Source: Bacteroidales bacterium (lineage in GTDB: Bacteria > Bacteroidota > Bacteroidia > Bacteroidales > UBA932). Taken from it: 36,824 bases of DNA. Every line of letters begins with the position of its first letter. Within the stretch, counting starts at the first letter, position 1. The notes beneath the pieces are model-generated. The model did not search any database. It saw only the letters and a program-made list of their open reading frames with translations, and had not been told where the DNA came from. Where the stretch lies: positions 1-36,824 of the forward strand of contig JAQVRQ010000012.1 of the NCBI GenBank assembly GCA_028700975.1, read 5' to 3'. Position numbers and translations under genes: made by a program. Shown here piece by piece: positions 8,060-17,274 of the stretch.

Positions 8060-8869
8060 CTATAGCATAGTTGCAGGATTTATATTATCTTTTTCAATGT
8101 CCTTGAAGTAGTTTACTGTACCTACCATAAGCTCATCTGTAGCAGTATCATCGCAAACTATAATACCCTTTGGATGCATCTGAAGTACGCTGATAGTCCA
8201 CATATGGTTCAGGCTTCCCTCAACAGCCATTTTAAGAGCTCTAGCCTTATGATGACCATTGACTAGAATCATAACCTCTTTGGCATCCATAATTGTACCA
8301 ACTCCTACAGTAAGAGCAGTTTTTGGAACTTGAGTTATATCATTATTAAAAAATCTTGAATTTGCGATTATTGTATCTGTAGTAAGTGATTTAACTCTTG
8401 TTCTGGATGCAAGTGAGGAGCCAGGTTCATTGAAAGCAATGTGCCCGTCTGGACCAATTCCACCCATAAATAGGTTTATTCCTCCGTATGATATAATCTT
8501 TTTCTCATAATCTTCACACTCTTTCTCAAGATCAAGAGCGTTACCATTTAAGATGTTTGCATTTTCAGGTTTGATATCTATGTGCCTAAAAAAATTATCC
8601 CACATAAATGTGTAGTATGATTGCGGATGCTCCTTTGGAATTCCAATGTATTCATCCATATTGAATGTTACAACATTTCTGAATGAAACAGTACCCTTCT
8701 TGTATAGCCTTATGAGTTCTTTATAAGTTCCATAAGGGGTTGAACCCGTTGGAAGACCGAGGATAAAGGGTTTATCTGGAGTGGGCTCAAATTCTTTTAT
8801 CCTTTTTACAATATATGCAGCAGCCCAATGCGAAATCTGCTCGTAAGAGTTCTGAATAATTAATCTCAT
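8060..8869 (-). CDS. nagB: Glucosamine-6-phosphate deaminase
   Basis: The 269-residue protein converts glucosamine 6-phosphate to fructose 6-phosphate and ammonia. It aligns without gaps to E. coli NagB numbering. Asp72 (NMDEYIG), Asp141 and His143 ([12 protein letters not shown]) and Glu148 give the catalytic set. Arg158 and Lys160 (RTRVK) and Tyr254 match the allosteric N-acetylglucosamine 6-phosphate site, so allosteric control may be retained. The gene is last in a seven-gene minus-strand run, 23 bp after recN. No nagA or hexosamine transporter is in the window, so it may serve recycling of cell-wall or host amino sugars; that is inference. Confidence 0.97.
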   Translation of the reverse strand: MRLIIQNSYEQISHWAAAYIVKRIKEFEPTPDKPFILGLPTGSTPYGTYKELIRLYKKGTVSFRNVVTFNMDEYIGIPKEHPQSYYTFMWDNFFRHIDIKPENANILNGNALDLEKECEDYEKKIISYGGINLFMGGIGPDGHIAFNEPGSSLASRTRVKSLTTDTIIANSRFFNNDITQVPKTALTVGVGTIMDAKEVMILVNGHHKARALKMAVEGSLNHMWTISVLQMHPKGIIVCDDTATDELMVGTVNYFKDIEKDNINPATML

Positions 8870-8892
8870 ATTAAGTTCGTTGTTATGATATG

Positions 8893-10554
8893 TTAATTCT
8901 CTAATAGTTCCTGTGCATTTGCAAGAGCAGCAGTTGTAGTTTTAGTGCCACTTAACATTCTTGCAATTTCTTTCTTTCTTTCATCTCCCTCAATTCTCTT
9001 TATGAGAGTTTTTGTACCAATATTGTCTTCAATTTCTTTATAAACAAGAAGATGACATACTCCTTTAGATGCGATTTGAGGCAAATGAGTTATTGCAAAT
9101 ATCTGCATTTCTTTAGCCATTTCCATAATTAATGAACCCATTTTATCTGCAATTCTTCCGGAGACACCTGTGTCAATTTCGTCAAATATCATTGTAGGCA
9201 TACCTATACCTTTAGCTAAAATGGATTTAAGTGAGAGCATTATTCTGGATAACTCTCCTCCTGAGGCTACTTTATTTAGCTCTCTGGCATCAATATTTTT
9301 GTTGGCAGAAAAGAGAAAAGTAATGGTAGAGTAACCTGTATCTGAATAATTATCGCCTTTTTCAAGTTTAGTTATAAACTCTGCATATGGCATTTCAAGG
9401 TCTCTTACAACTGACCTTACTGTTGACGAAAATTTCTCAATGTTCTGTTCTCTGATAGAATGAAGTTTATCTGCTAATTTAGTTCGCTCTTTATGTAATA
9501 TATCAACTTCAACTTTAAGTTTCTCAACTGCCTCCTTACTCATATCAGAATTATCAATTTTTTCAGCAAGAGAATCTCTATATGATATAAGTTCTGTAAC
9601 GTTTGATAGATGATGTTTCTTTAGCAATTTATATAGATCAGATATCCTCTCCTCAACTGCTGAGGCCCTTTCTGGTGATATTATAACACTTTCAGCCAGT
9701 GATTCAGTCTCATCCAGAATATCTTTAAGTTCAATTTTGCAGCTCTCTAGCCTTGCGCTCAATTCGTTAGCTGAAGAGAAGTTTGAAGAGATCTTTCCGG
9801 CAACTGCAGAAGCCTCCTTAAGATTTGCTATTACTGAGAACTCTTCATTTTCAATTAGAGAGGATATAGTTTGGAGAGAAATTTTTATCTCCTCAGCATT
9901 TGACAAAATTTTAAACTCACTCTCCAGCTCCTCAAGTTCGCCCTCTTTTAGTGTAGCGTCTGTTAATTGTTTGAGCTGATATGCGTTGAATTCGTTTTCA
10001 ATTTCTATAGATTCTACCTCTTTTATAAGTTTTCCAAGTTGAGTCTCTTTCTCTATAAGCAATCGGTGAACCTCTGAATACTTTTTAAGCAGAGTTCCAT
10101 TTCCGGCATATGAATCAAGCACAGATAACTGAAATCTGCTCTCTCCTAAAAGAAGATGTTGATGTTGAGCGTGGATATCAACAATTTTCCCGGATATTGA
10201 TTTGAGGAATTGAAGGGTAACAGGTTGATCATTTATAAAGCTTCTCGACTTCCCTCCGGGAGTAATCAGACGTCTTAATATAAGATCACTATCTGCGTCA
10301 ATTCCTTCGCTAACTAATAGATCTCTCATCTCTCTATCTCCAGGATTTGAGAAGATCGCTTCAACTACACAATTTTTTTCAGGATTTTTTAAAGTCTCCG
10401 GATCTGCCTTATTGCCAAGGAGCAGAGATAGTGCTCCCATAAGGATAGACTTGCCTGCGCCAGTCTCTCCGGTTATTATAATAAGCCCTTCTGGGAAATC
10501 AATTTCAAGATTCTCAATGAGGGCATAGTTTGATATTATCAGGCTTTTGAGCAT
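8893..10554 (-). CDS. recN: DNA repair protein RecN
   Basis: This 553-residue SMC-like ATPase acts in double-strand break repair. Walker A is GETGAGKS at residues 29-36. A long central coiled coil (about 150-370) separates the two ATPase halves. The C-terminal half has the ABC-signature-like [13 protein letters not shown] and Walker [13 protein letters not shown] followed by the switch-His region [10 protein letters not shown]. The length matches the family. Its ATG lies inside the 3' end of coaBC with a 16-bp overlap, so translation is probably coupled. In several related genomes, as I recall, a porD (DUF4835) gene lies between coaBC and recN; here there is none. Confidence 0.97.
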   Translation of the reverse strand: MLKSLIISNYALIENLEIDFPEGLIIITGETGAGKSILMGALSLLLGNKADPETLKNPEKNCVVEAIFSNPGDREMRDLLVSEGIDADSDLILRRLITPGGKSRSFINDQPVTLQFLKSISGKIVDIHAQHQHLLLGESRFQLSVLDSYAGNGTLLKKYSEVHRLLIEKETQLGKLIKEVESIEIENEFNAYQLKQLTDATLKEGELEELESEFKILSNAEEIKISLQTISSLIENEEFSVIANLKEASAVAGKISSNFSSANELSARLESCKIELKDILDETESLAESVIISPERASAVEERISDLYKLLKKHHLSNVTELISYRDSLAEKIDNSDMSKEAVEKLKVEVDILHKERTKLADKLHSIREQNIEKFSSTVRSVVRDLEMPYAEFITKLEKGDNYSDTGYSTITFLFSANKNIDARELNKVASGGELSRIMLSLKSILAKGIGMPTMIFDEIDTGVSGRIADKMGSLIMEMAKEMQIFAITHLPQIASKGVCHLLVYKEIEDNIGTKTLIKRIEGDERKKEIARMLSGTKTTTAALANAQELLEN

Positions 10555-11756
10555 ACCAGCAGGTTTTCAATGAAGTCTGCAATGTCTGAAGCAACCTTCT
10601 CTTTGCTTTTAAGAGGGTAGGCAGTAATATCTCCTTTAGAAGATATAATAGAAATCTTATTGGTCTCTGTGCCAAAACCGGCTCCTGAATCATTCATAGA
10701 GTTAAGTATTATGGCATCTAATCCCTTTCTTCCAATTTTTTCTTTAGCGTTCTCAATTTCATTATCGGCCTCAAGTGCGAAGCCAATATGAATCCTTCCC
10801 TCAACTTTTATTTCACCCAGACTTGCTGCGATATCCTTTGTGGGAACAAGGTTTAGCGTAAGTGGTCCCTTATCTCTTTTTAATTTCCCCTGTTGAGGCC
10901 TCTCTGCTTTATAATCTGAAACAGCTGCACATAAAATTACAATGTCTGTTTTATCTTTATAGCAATCAAGAGTTTTCTCCTGCATCTCTTCGGCAGAGTT
11001 TACATTCAAAACCCTATTAATACCTAATGGTGGATCAAGTGAAACGGGTCCGGAAACAAGATCTACAATCGCACCACGTCTCACCATTTCTCTTGCAATT
11101 GAGTACCCCATTTTCCCGGATGAGTAGTTTGATATATATCTTACTCTATCTATCTCTTCTCTGGTAGGACCTGCATTAATAAGGACTCTTTTTCCTTTTA
11201 AGGCCGATTTTTCATTTGTAAGCAATCTGTCTAATGCAAAAAGAATCTCTTCCGGTTCAGCCATTCTCCCCTTACCTTCAAGCCCACTTGCAAGTTCTCC
11301 TGAAGAGGGTTCTACTATTGATACTCCACGATCTGCAATAATTTTTAGATTTGTTTGAGTAGAATTATGTTTGAACATATCCAAATCCATAGCAGGAGCT
11401 ATCATTACCGGACACCTGGCAGATAAATAAGTAGTAAGCAGTAGGTTATCCGCAATTCCGGCAGCCATCTTTGCTATTGTATTTGCAGATGCTGGAGCAA
11501 TGATGTATGCATCTGCCCATAAACCCATACTTACGTGACTGTTCCAGTCTCCGTTTTCAGGATTATAAAACTCCACAAGCACAGGATTTTTTGAAAGGGT
11601 TGCCATAGTTAGCGGAGTAATAAAGTGTTTTGACATTTCAGTCATAACAACCTTTACCTCAGCACCCTCCTTAATAAGAAGACGAGACAGCATTGCGGCC
11701 TTATAAGCTGCAATGCTGCCAGTTATTCCTAGCAAGATATGCTTACCGCGAAGCAT
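10539..11756 (-). CDS. coaBC: Bifunctional phosphopantothenoylcysteine decarboxylase / phosphopantothenate-cysteine ligase
   Basis: The 405-residue fusion catalyses two consecutive steps of coenzyme A synthesis. The N-terminal flavoprotein decarboxylase (about 1-180) shows GITGSIAAYK, the catalytic His in NSHVSMG, the FMN-site run APASANTIAKMA and the variant PAMDLDMF in place of the classic PxMNxxMW. The C-terminal ligase (about 188-400) begins with INAGPTREEIDRVR and SNYSSGKMG. The ATG overlaps the stop of the rpoZ-like gene (TAATG, one shared base), and the 3' end overlaps recN by 16 bp. Length and domain order are normal. Confidence 0.97.
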   Translation of the reverse strand: MLRGKHILLGITGSIAAYKAAMLSRLLIKEGAEVKVVMTEMSKHFITPLTMATLSKNPVLVEFYNPENGDWNSHVSMGLWADAYIIAPASANTIAKMAAGIADNLLLTTYLSARCPVMIAPAMDLDMFKHNSTQTNLKIIADRGVSIVEPSSGELASGLEGKGRMAEPEEILFALDRLLTNEKSALKGKRVLINAGPTREEIDRVRYISNYSSGKMGYSIAREMVRRGAIVDLVSGPVSLDPPLGINRVLNVNSAEEMQEKTLDCYKDKTDIVILCAAVSDYKAERPQQGKLKRDKGPLTLNLVPTKDIAASLGEIKVEGRIHIGFALEADNEIENAKEKIGRKGLDAIILNSMNDSGAGFGTETNKISIISSKGDITAYPLKSKEKVASDIADFIENLLVCSKA

Positions 11757-12070
11757 TACTCCTCTATCTTTCTATAATGAATTCTCTCCTCTTCAAATTC
11801 GTTTACTGCTATAAGAGTAGCTTTTGGGAGTCTTTCGTAATAACGCGAAATTTCAATTTGTTCACGATTTTCAAAAGTCTCCTCTAGAGTATCTGCATAA
11901 TTTGAAAACTCTTCCAGCTTCTGATTCAACTCAAATTTCATCTCAGCAGAGATTTGATTTGCTCTTTTAGCGATTATCATTACAGATTCGTAAATGTTCC
12001 CTGTAGGCTCTGCAAGTTTTGATATATCTCTTGTTACAGTATTGCCCGGTACATTTTTTCTGATTTCCAT
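11756..12070 (-). CDS. rpoZ: Omega-like RNA polymerase subunit (Bacteroidota type)
   Basis: This 104-residue protein matches the Rpb6/omega-like family of the phylum. The characteristic stretch is PTGNIYESVMIIAKRANQI (about residues 20-38), followed by the acidic/aromatic segment EISRYYERLPK. Omega binds the beta-prime subunit and helps RNA polymerase assemble. Its place between bamD and coaBC is the usual order in Bacteroidota, which supports the call despite weak similarity to proteobacterial omega. It starts 3 bp after the bamD stop. Confidence 0.9.
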   Translation of the reverse strand: MEIRKNVPGNTVTRDISKLAEPTGNIYESVMIIAKRANQISAEMKFELNQKLEEFSNYADTLEETFENREQIEISRYYERLPKATLIAVNEFEEERIHYRKIEE

Positions 12071-12073
12071 ATT

Positions 12074-12874
12074 CTATTGATTTATTTTTGTTTCTGCTTG
12101 CGCTTTGTTGAACATTCCATCTAACTCTTTCCTGTATTTTGATTCTGGAAACTCGCTAATGAAATTGTAATATTCGTCAATAAGAGCCAAATACCTCTCT
12201 CTCTGCCTCTCTTTAATACTCTGATGTGCGTATCTGTAATGAGAGACAACAAGATAATACATAATGTCTTCTCTATATCTGTTATCAGGATTCTCCTTAA
12301 TTGCATTTTTTAGTGCAAAAGTGGCTGCTTTATAATCCTCAATTGTGTGGTATATCTTGGCTGCCTCGTAGCTTTTTCTGTCAAGTCTCTCTTGTAGATC
12401 AACAAGCATATCTTTACATTTAACTAAGTATTCAGTATTAGGATAATCATATAAAAATTCGTTGATTGCTGCCAATGCTGAATAAGTAGGTAATTGATCA
12501 AGCTCGTATCTGTATGTTGACTGATACAAGCAGTCAATCCTCAGAAAACGTGCCTCCTCTGTAAAGGGGCTTCTTGGAAAGACTCTTGTAAATTGGTCAA
12601 AATTTGCCTCGGCAGTTTGTAGATCTCCCCATTTGTAGTTGCTTAGACCAAAATAAAACTGGACGGTATCATCTTTGGATGTTCCCTTAGTAGCCATTAG
12701 GATTTGTTCAAACAAATCTGCAGCTTTTTTGTATTTTTTTTGGTTGAAGTACTCAAATGCACCGTTATACTTAAGTTCTACATCTGCACTTCTGTAAAGC
12801 AGTTCATACTTAGATGCGCAAGAGGTGATTATACCACCCAGGATAATGACGATTAAAAGCTTGGCTTTATTCAT
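12074..12874 (-). CDS. bamD: Outer-membrane assembly lipoprotein BamD (YfiO)
   Basis: The 266-residue protein begins with a lipoprotein signal and lipobox ending at Cys19 (GIITSC). Tetratricopeptide-like repeats fill the rest, for example ALEYFNQKKYKKA-type and WGDLQTAEANFDQF helices (about 35-250). BamD is the essential partner of BamA in inserting beta-barrel proteins; bamA itself is at 24003-26507. The gene lies 9 bp after trxB and 3 bp before the rpoZ-like gene, so it is very probably cotranscribed with both. Confidence 0.93.
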   Translation of the reverse strand: MNKAKLLIVIILGGIITSCASKYELLYRSADVELKYNGAFEYFNQKKYKKAADLFEQILMATKGTSKDDTVQFYFGLSNYKWGDLQTAEANFDQFTRVFPRSPFTEEARFLRIDCLYQSTYRYELDQLPTYSALAAINEFLYDYPNTEYLVKCKDMLVDLQERLDRKSYEAAKIYHTIEDYKAATFALKNAIKENPDNRYREDIMYYLVVSHYRYAHQSIKERQRERYLALIDEYYNFISEFPESKYRKELDGMFNKAQAETKINQ

Positions 12875-12883
12875 TTTATTAAA

Positions 12884-13819
12884 TTATTTGTTCTCTGAGA
12901 GAAAACGTTCTGCATCAATTGCAGCCATACATCCGGATCCGGCAGCGGTAATAGCTTGCCTGTAGACAGGGTCTTGTACATCCCCAGCAGCAAAAACACC
13001 AGGAACATTTGTTTTGCTACTTTTACCTTCAGTAAAAATATAACCCTCTTCATTTGTCTTTACCCATTTTGAGAAAATCTCAGAGTTTGGATGGTGACCA
13101 ATTGCGAGGAAAAACCCGTGAATATCTATTTTTTTCTCAGTCCCATTCTTATGAGCAAGAATCGCACCATTCACACCACCAAATGGTGTTCCGGTAATCT
13201 CTTTTGTGTTATAATTCCACAAAATCTCAATATTTGGGGTGTTTTTAACTCTCTCTTGCATTGCAATTGAAGCTCTGAGAACATCCCTTCTAACTATCAT
13301 ATAAACTTTGTTGCATAGACCTGCAAGGTAAGAAGCCTCTTCACAAGCGGTATCTCCCCCTCCAACAACAGCTACATCTTTACCTTTGTAGAAAAAACCG
13401 TCGCAGGTTGCACACGCAGAAATCCCCTGTCCCTTGAATTTCTCTTCGCTCTCCAGGCCTAAGTATTTCGCTGTCGCTCCTGTTGAGATTATTATTGTCT
13501 CAGCAAGAATCTCCTTCTCATCATCAATACTAACTTTGAATGGCCTTTCTGAGAGGTCAACAGAGCTTACTGATCCAAAGCGTACATCTGTGCCGAATCT
13601 CTCTGCCTGCTTTTTTAAATCCTCCATCATCTCATTTCCAGTAATACCACTTGGATATCCCGGGAAATTGTCAATTTCAGTTGTTGTAGTTAGCTGTCCT
13701 CCAGGCTGAATTCCTTCGTATAATACAGGAGCTATATTGGCTCTGGAAGCATAGATAGCGGCGGTATATCCTGCAGGGCCACTACCAATTATTAAACATT
13801 TTATTTTTTCTGCGCTCAT
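12884..13819 (-). CDS. trxB: Thioredoxin reductase
   Basis: The 311-residue flavoenzyme transfers electrons from NADPH to thioredoxin. The FAD-binding motif GSGPAGYTAA is at residues 12-21. The redox-active pair Cys136-Ala-Thr-Cys139 is followed by the NADPH motif GGGDTACEEA and the phosphate-binding VRRDVLRA. The C-terminal FAD motif FAAGDVQD is near residue 280. Length and order are those of low-molecular-weight bacterial TrxB. It could reduce the donor used by the peroxidase at 5405. It lies 2 bp after the Gate-domain gene and 9 bp before bamD. Confidence 0.97.
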   Translation of the reverse strand: MSAEKIKCLIIGSGPAGYTAAIYASRANIAPVLYEGIQPGGQLTTTTEIDNFPGYPSGITGNEMMEDLKKQAERFGTDVRFGSVSSVDLSERPFKVSIDDEKEILAETIIISTGATAKYLGLESEEKFKGQGISACATCDGFFYKGKDVAVVGGGDTACEEASYLAGLCNKVYMIVRRDVLRASIAMQERVKNTPNIEILWNYNTKEITGTPFGGVNGAILAHKNGTEKKIDIHGFFLAIGHHPNSEIFSKWVKTNEEGYIFTEGKSSKTNVPGVFAAGDVQDPVYRQAITAAGSGCMAAIDAERFLSENK

Positions 13820-13821
13820 TT

Positions 13822-14787
13822 TTACATTGCTTTATTATTGTTTCCAACCCACAAAGGTACAATTTTTTTTCTGATAGCCATTTCAAGCCTAAGCTCCCAG
13901 ACCAGCAAAAGCGACATTGTCCATCTTGATGCTAGAAGCCAGGGGATTGAAGCACCAACTGACGCTACTAGAAAGACATCTTCAAAATTACTATGAGATA
14001 TTCCTATGTGGTGGTTCAGAAGATCGATATCTTTTTTAGTTATTTTACCCGATTCACTCTCGTCTATCATTACAGCAGCTCCGTAAGCAAGACCCAAGGT
14101 GTTGGCAACAATCCACAGAAATGATGTTTTTGCAGGTAACCCAAAAATAGCCATTACCGGTCTCATAAATTTTGAGAGCCATTTAATCACACCAAATTCA
14201 GAGAGAAGTCTCTGAATAATTGATAGGGTGAAAATTAATACGCTCATAGTCACAACAAGACGTAATGTTTTTATAAACCATATCTCCAGCATCTCCATAA
14301 GAGTAATATCTAATGCTCCTGCATCGATTACTGCCATTTTGCCACCCCCCGGAATAATAATATTGAGAACATATCCAATGATAAATGATGATATTGTTCT
14401 AACCATTATCATTCTGAAAGCTGATGAACCTGTCTTCTTTTGAACAGCTGTCTCTGTTACCATATTATGAGCTGCTAAAATCATAGCAGATAAAATTGTC
14501 ACAGTCCTAATATCCAGGTTAAGTGTAGCCATAACAGCTATAGCTGAATAAACATTTACAAAAAAACCTGATACGTATGCCAATGCAGCCTCCCCGGGTA
14601 GGCCCAGCATATTGAAAAGTGGACTGAGAAAAGCAGAGATGTAAGGGAGAATTTTAAAATATTCAAGAAATTGAACCCCCAATGTTACAAGTACTGTTAT
14701 ACGAACAAGCCAAAGACATGTTTTCAATGTCTTTGGCAAGATCTCTTTAATTGCATTTATAGCTCTATTTGTTGCAGATTTCTCCAT
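13822..14787 (-). CDS. Membrane protein with two Gate (nucleoside-recognition) domains
   Basis: This 321-residue integral membrane protein has about eight hydrophobic segments arranged as two related halves. The first half contains GLPGEAALAYVSGFF and the second GLPAKTSFLWIVANTLGLAYG, which is the repeated signature of Gate/nucleoside-recognition (SpmA/SpmB-like) proteins. Family members have been linked to nucleoside or ion transport and to spore maturation in Firmicutes; the substrate here is unknown. A -7 box lies 18 bp upstream and the gene is first of the run leading into trxB and bamD. Confidence 0.82.
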   Translation of the reverse strand: MEKSATNRAINAIKEILPKTLKTCLWLVRITVLVTLGVQFLEYFKILPYISAFLSPLFNMLGLPGEAALAYVSGFFVNVYSAIAVMATLNLDIRTVTILSAMILAAHNMVTETAVQKKTGSSAFRMIMVRTISSFIIGYVLNIIIPGGGKMAVIDAGALDITLMEMLEIWFIKTLRLVVTMSVLIFTLSIIQRLLSEFGVIKWLSKFMRPVMAIFGLPAKTSFLWIVANTLGLAYGAAVMIDESESGKITKKDIDLLNHHIGISHSNFEDVFLVASVGASIPWLLASRWTMSLLLVWELRLEMAIRKKIVPLWVGNNNKAM

Positions 14788-14805
14788 ATAGTCTTAAATA
14801 ATCCG

Positions 14806-14813
14806 CAAATATA
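14806..14813 (-). promoter_or_regulatory. Candidate -7 promoter box for the Gate-trxB-bamD-rpoZ-coaBC-recN-nagB run
   Basis: The minus strand reads TATATTTG followed by C, a perfect TAnnTTTG. It lies in the 42-bp gap between rubrerythrin and the Gate gene and is the only good box upstream of the seven tightly packed genes. No -33 element at standard spacing was found. Confidence 0.45.
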
Positions 14814-14829
14814 GGCTTATTTTCAACTC

Positions 14830-15408
14830 TTAATAATTATTTTTCTTGGGCTCAAAATAAGATTTTGGATGTTGACACGCAGGGCAGGTCTCCAATGCCT
14901 TTTTGCCTTTGTGAACATAACCGCAGTTGCGACACTGCCACTCAATCTCCTCCTCTCTTTCAAACACCTTTTCTGCTTCTACTCTTGCTAAAAGAGTTCT
15001 GTAGCGAGCTTCGTGCTCTGCCTCTACCTTTGCAATCATTTTAAATGCACTGGCAATTTTTGGGAACCCCTCTTCAAGAGCTATTTCAGCAAAAGCAGGA
15101 TAAAGTTCTGTCCACTCCTCGTTCTCTCCGGCGGCGGCGGCCTCAAGATTCTCTTTAGTTGTGCTAATTATTCCGGCAGGATAAGAAGCGGTAATCTCTA
15201 CCATTCCACCTTCAAGAAACTTAAAGAACCTCTTTGCATGCTCTTTTTCCTGTTCTGCTGTTTCTGTAAATACAGCTGCAATATGTTCAAATCCCTCTTT
15301 TTTGGCAACCCCGGCGAAGTATACGTATCGACTTCTTGCCTGAGACTCTCCGGCAAAAGCTTTTAGAAGGTTTTGTTCAGTTCTTGTTCCTTTAATGCTC
15401 TTTTCCAT
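14830..15408 (-). CDS. rbr: Rubrerythrin
   Basis: The 192-residue protein is a cytoplasmic peroxidase typical of anaerobes. The four-helix diiron domain (about 1-145) has the ligand motifs FAGESQARSRY, EQEKEH and the second pair in EIALEEGFPK and KVEAEHEARY. The C-terminal rubredoxin-like domain carries CRNCGY and CPACQH, a Cys4 iron site. It reduces hydrogen peroxide using electrons passed through the rubredoxin iron. Size and domain order are standard. It is divergent from the aminopeptidase gene and has its own -7 box. Confidence 0.97.
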   Translation of the reverse strand: MEKSIKGTRTEQNLLKAFAGESQARSRYVYFAGVAKKEGFEHIAAVFTETAEQEKEHAKRFFKFLEGGMVEITASYPAGIISTTKENLEAAAAGENEEWTELYPAFAEIALEEGFPKIASAFKMIAKVEAEHEARYRTLLARVEAEKVFEREEEIEWQCRNCGYVHKGKKALETCPACQHPKSYFEPKKNNY

Positions 15409-15436
15409 AATTGTTTATATTAAAATGAGTTCATAA

Positions 15437-15444
15437 CAAAAATA
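15437..15444 (-). promoter_or_regulatory. Candidate -7 promoter box for rubrerythrin
   Basis: The minus strand reads TATTTTTG, matching TAnnTTTG, 28 bp upstream of the rubrerythrin ATG. It lies 5 bp from a plus-strand box, so the two divergent promoters overlap. Confidence 0.45.
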
Positions 15445-15449
15445 GTCAA

Positions 15450-15457
15450 TATATTTG
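15450..15457 (+). promoter_or_regulatory. Candidate -7 promoter box for Xaa-Pro aminopeptidase
   Basis: The plus strand reads TATATTTG, a perfect TAnnTTTG, 32 bp before the ATG at 15490. It sits back to back with the rubrerythrin box. Confidence 0.45.
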
Positions 15458-15489
15458 TAAACAGGAAGAGTGTAAAATCAATTTTTACT

Positions 15490-17274
15490 ATGGAAAATTT
15501 AAAATTGAATAGTATTAGAGAGTATATGAAGGAGATGGCAATTTCCGCTTTCATTGTACCTTCAAATGACCCACATTTTGGTGAATACATACAAAATCAC
15601 TTCAATACAAGAGCCTGGCTATCCGGATTCACAGGATCAGCCGGAACATTGGCAATTACATTAAAAGAGGCCGCACTCTGGACAGATTCAAGATATTTTT
15701 TACAAGCAGAGATGCAACTCTATGGTAGTGGTATTGAGTTGAAGAAATTGAAAGCACCAGGAACAGAGAGTCTTGAACATTGGATAATGGAGAGGCTAGA
15801 GAGCAACCAAAGTGTTGGTATTGATTCTTCGCTCTTCTCACTATCAGAATATAATTCATTGAAACTCTCATTTAATAATTTAAACATTCAACTTTGCAAC
15901 GATCCTTTTTATAGTATATGGAAAGATAGACCGGAACTCTTTTTCAACCAAATAGAGTTACTTGCGGAGGAGTTTTCAGGAGAGAGCACCTCTTCAAAAC
16001 ATAGAAAGTTAATTTCAATGCTGGGAGTTGTGCCACCATTTCTCTATTTAGTCTCAAATTGTGATGATGTCGCCTGGCTATGCAATATCAGAGGTACAGA
16101 CATCCCTTATAACCCCCTGCCATTATCATATGCTGCTATTTCTTGTGAGAAAATCTTTCTTTTTATTAATATTAATTCATTAAAATTTCAGGATAAAAAA
16201 GTTCTGGAGAGCGAGGGTGTAGTTATAATGCCTTACGATTCCTTTACATCCTTTATTTCAGAATATCCGGAAAAGGCTTTGAGGATAGCTTATCCTGAGA
16301 AAATTTCAATAAGAAATTACAATAACGCAGTGAAAGGGGGAGCGAGATTTCAGCTTGATCAATATAGAGGCGGTGCCATCTCAATGCTTAAGGCAGTTAA
16401 AAATCCAATAGAGCAGGAGGGATTTCGAAAAGCTATGATATATGACGGAATAGCCTGGATTAAGACTTTAACAGAACTTGAAAAAAGGCTTCAATCGGGA
16501 GTCAATGTTTATGAAAAGGAAGTAGCTGACCTGTTTTATCAAAACAGGTCATTAAATCCTAATTATAAAGGAGAGAGTTTTTCACCAATAGTTGCAACCG
16601 GAGCTAACGCCGCTCTTCCACATTACTCACCATCAGAAGAGGACGTTCTTATTGAGAGAAAAGGCTTCCTTTTAATGGACACAGGAGGTCACTATCTTTG
16701 TGGAACAACTGACACTACAAGAACAATTTGCACAGGAGTTATAACAGAGGAGCAGAAGAGGGATTATACTTTAATTCTTAAGGGGATGATATCACTCTCC
16801 ATAGCAAGATTTATAAAGGGTACGAGAGGCTCCCAACTTGACATTCTTGCCAGGGGGCCAATTTCATCTGTCGGTAAAATATATATGCACGGGACAAGTC
16901 ACGGAATTGGGCACTATCTGTGTGTACACGAAGGACCTCAAAGTATAAGAATGGAGGAGAATCCCGTAACTATAGAGCCCGGAATGGTTTTATCTAACGA
17001 ACCAGCAATTTATCAGGAGGGTAAATACGGAATTAGGATTGAAAATGTATTGCTGTGTAAACAATGGAAAGAGACAAACTGGGGAGTATTCTATGAATTT
17101 GAAACATTAACTTGTGTCCCAATTGATACAAAACCAATCATAAAAGAGCTACTCTGTCAATCTGAGATTGATTGGCTAAATAACTATAATAGGATGGTTA
17201 AGGATAAGCTCAGTAATTATCTTAATAGAGAAGAGCAGATTTGGTTATCTGAAAGTTGTAAGAAGCTCGACTGA
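15490..17274 (+). CDS. pepP: Xaa-Pro aminopeptidase (M24B, eukaryote-like APP1 length)
   Basis: This 594-residue metallopeptidase removes an N-terminal residue preceding proline. It has two creatinase-like N-terminal domains (about 5-300) and a C-terminal pita-bread domain (about 310-590). All five metal ligands are present: Asp397 and Asp408 in the segment MDTGGHYLCGTTD, His471 in GTSHGIGHYL, Glu504 in SNEPAIY and Glu518 in RIENV. The spacing of 11 and 14 residues equals that of human XPNPEP1. It lacks a signal peptide, so it is cytoplasmic. Its last 30 bp overlap the 3' end of the oppositely oriented LysM/PBP1 gene. Confidence 0.95.
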   Translation: MENLKLNSIREYMKEMAISAFIVPSNDPHFGEYIQNHFNTRAWLSGFTGSAGTLAITLKEAALWTDSRYFLQAEMQLYGSGIELKKLKAPGTESLEHWIMERLESNQSVGIDSSLFSLSEYNSLKLSFNNLNIQLCNDPFYSIWKDRPELFFNQIELLAEEFSGESTSSKHRKLISMLGVVPPFLYLVSNCDDVAWLCNIRGTDIPYNPLPLSYAAISCEKIFLFININSLKFQDKKVLESEGVVIMPYDSFTSFISEYPEKALRIAYPEKISIRNYNNAVKGGARFQLDQYRGGAISMLKAVKNPIEQEGFRKAMIYDGIAWIKTLTELEKRLQSGVNVYEKEVADLFYQNRSLNPNYKGESFSPIVATGANAALPHYSPSEEDVLIERKGFLLMDTGGHYLCGTTDTTRTICTGVITEEQKRDYTLILKGMISLSIARFIKGTRGSQLDILARGPISSVGKIYMHGTSHGIGHYLCVHEGPQSIRMEENPVTIEPGMVLSNEPAIYQEGKYGIRIENVLLCKQWKETNWGVFYEFETLTCVPIDTKPIIKELLCQSEIDWLNNYNRMVKDKLSNYLNREEQIWLSESCKKLD

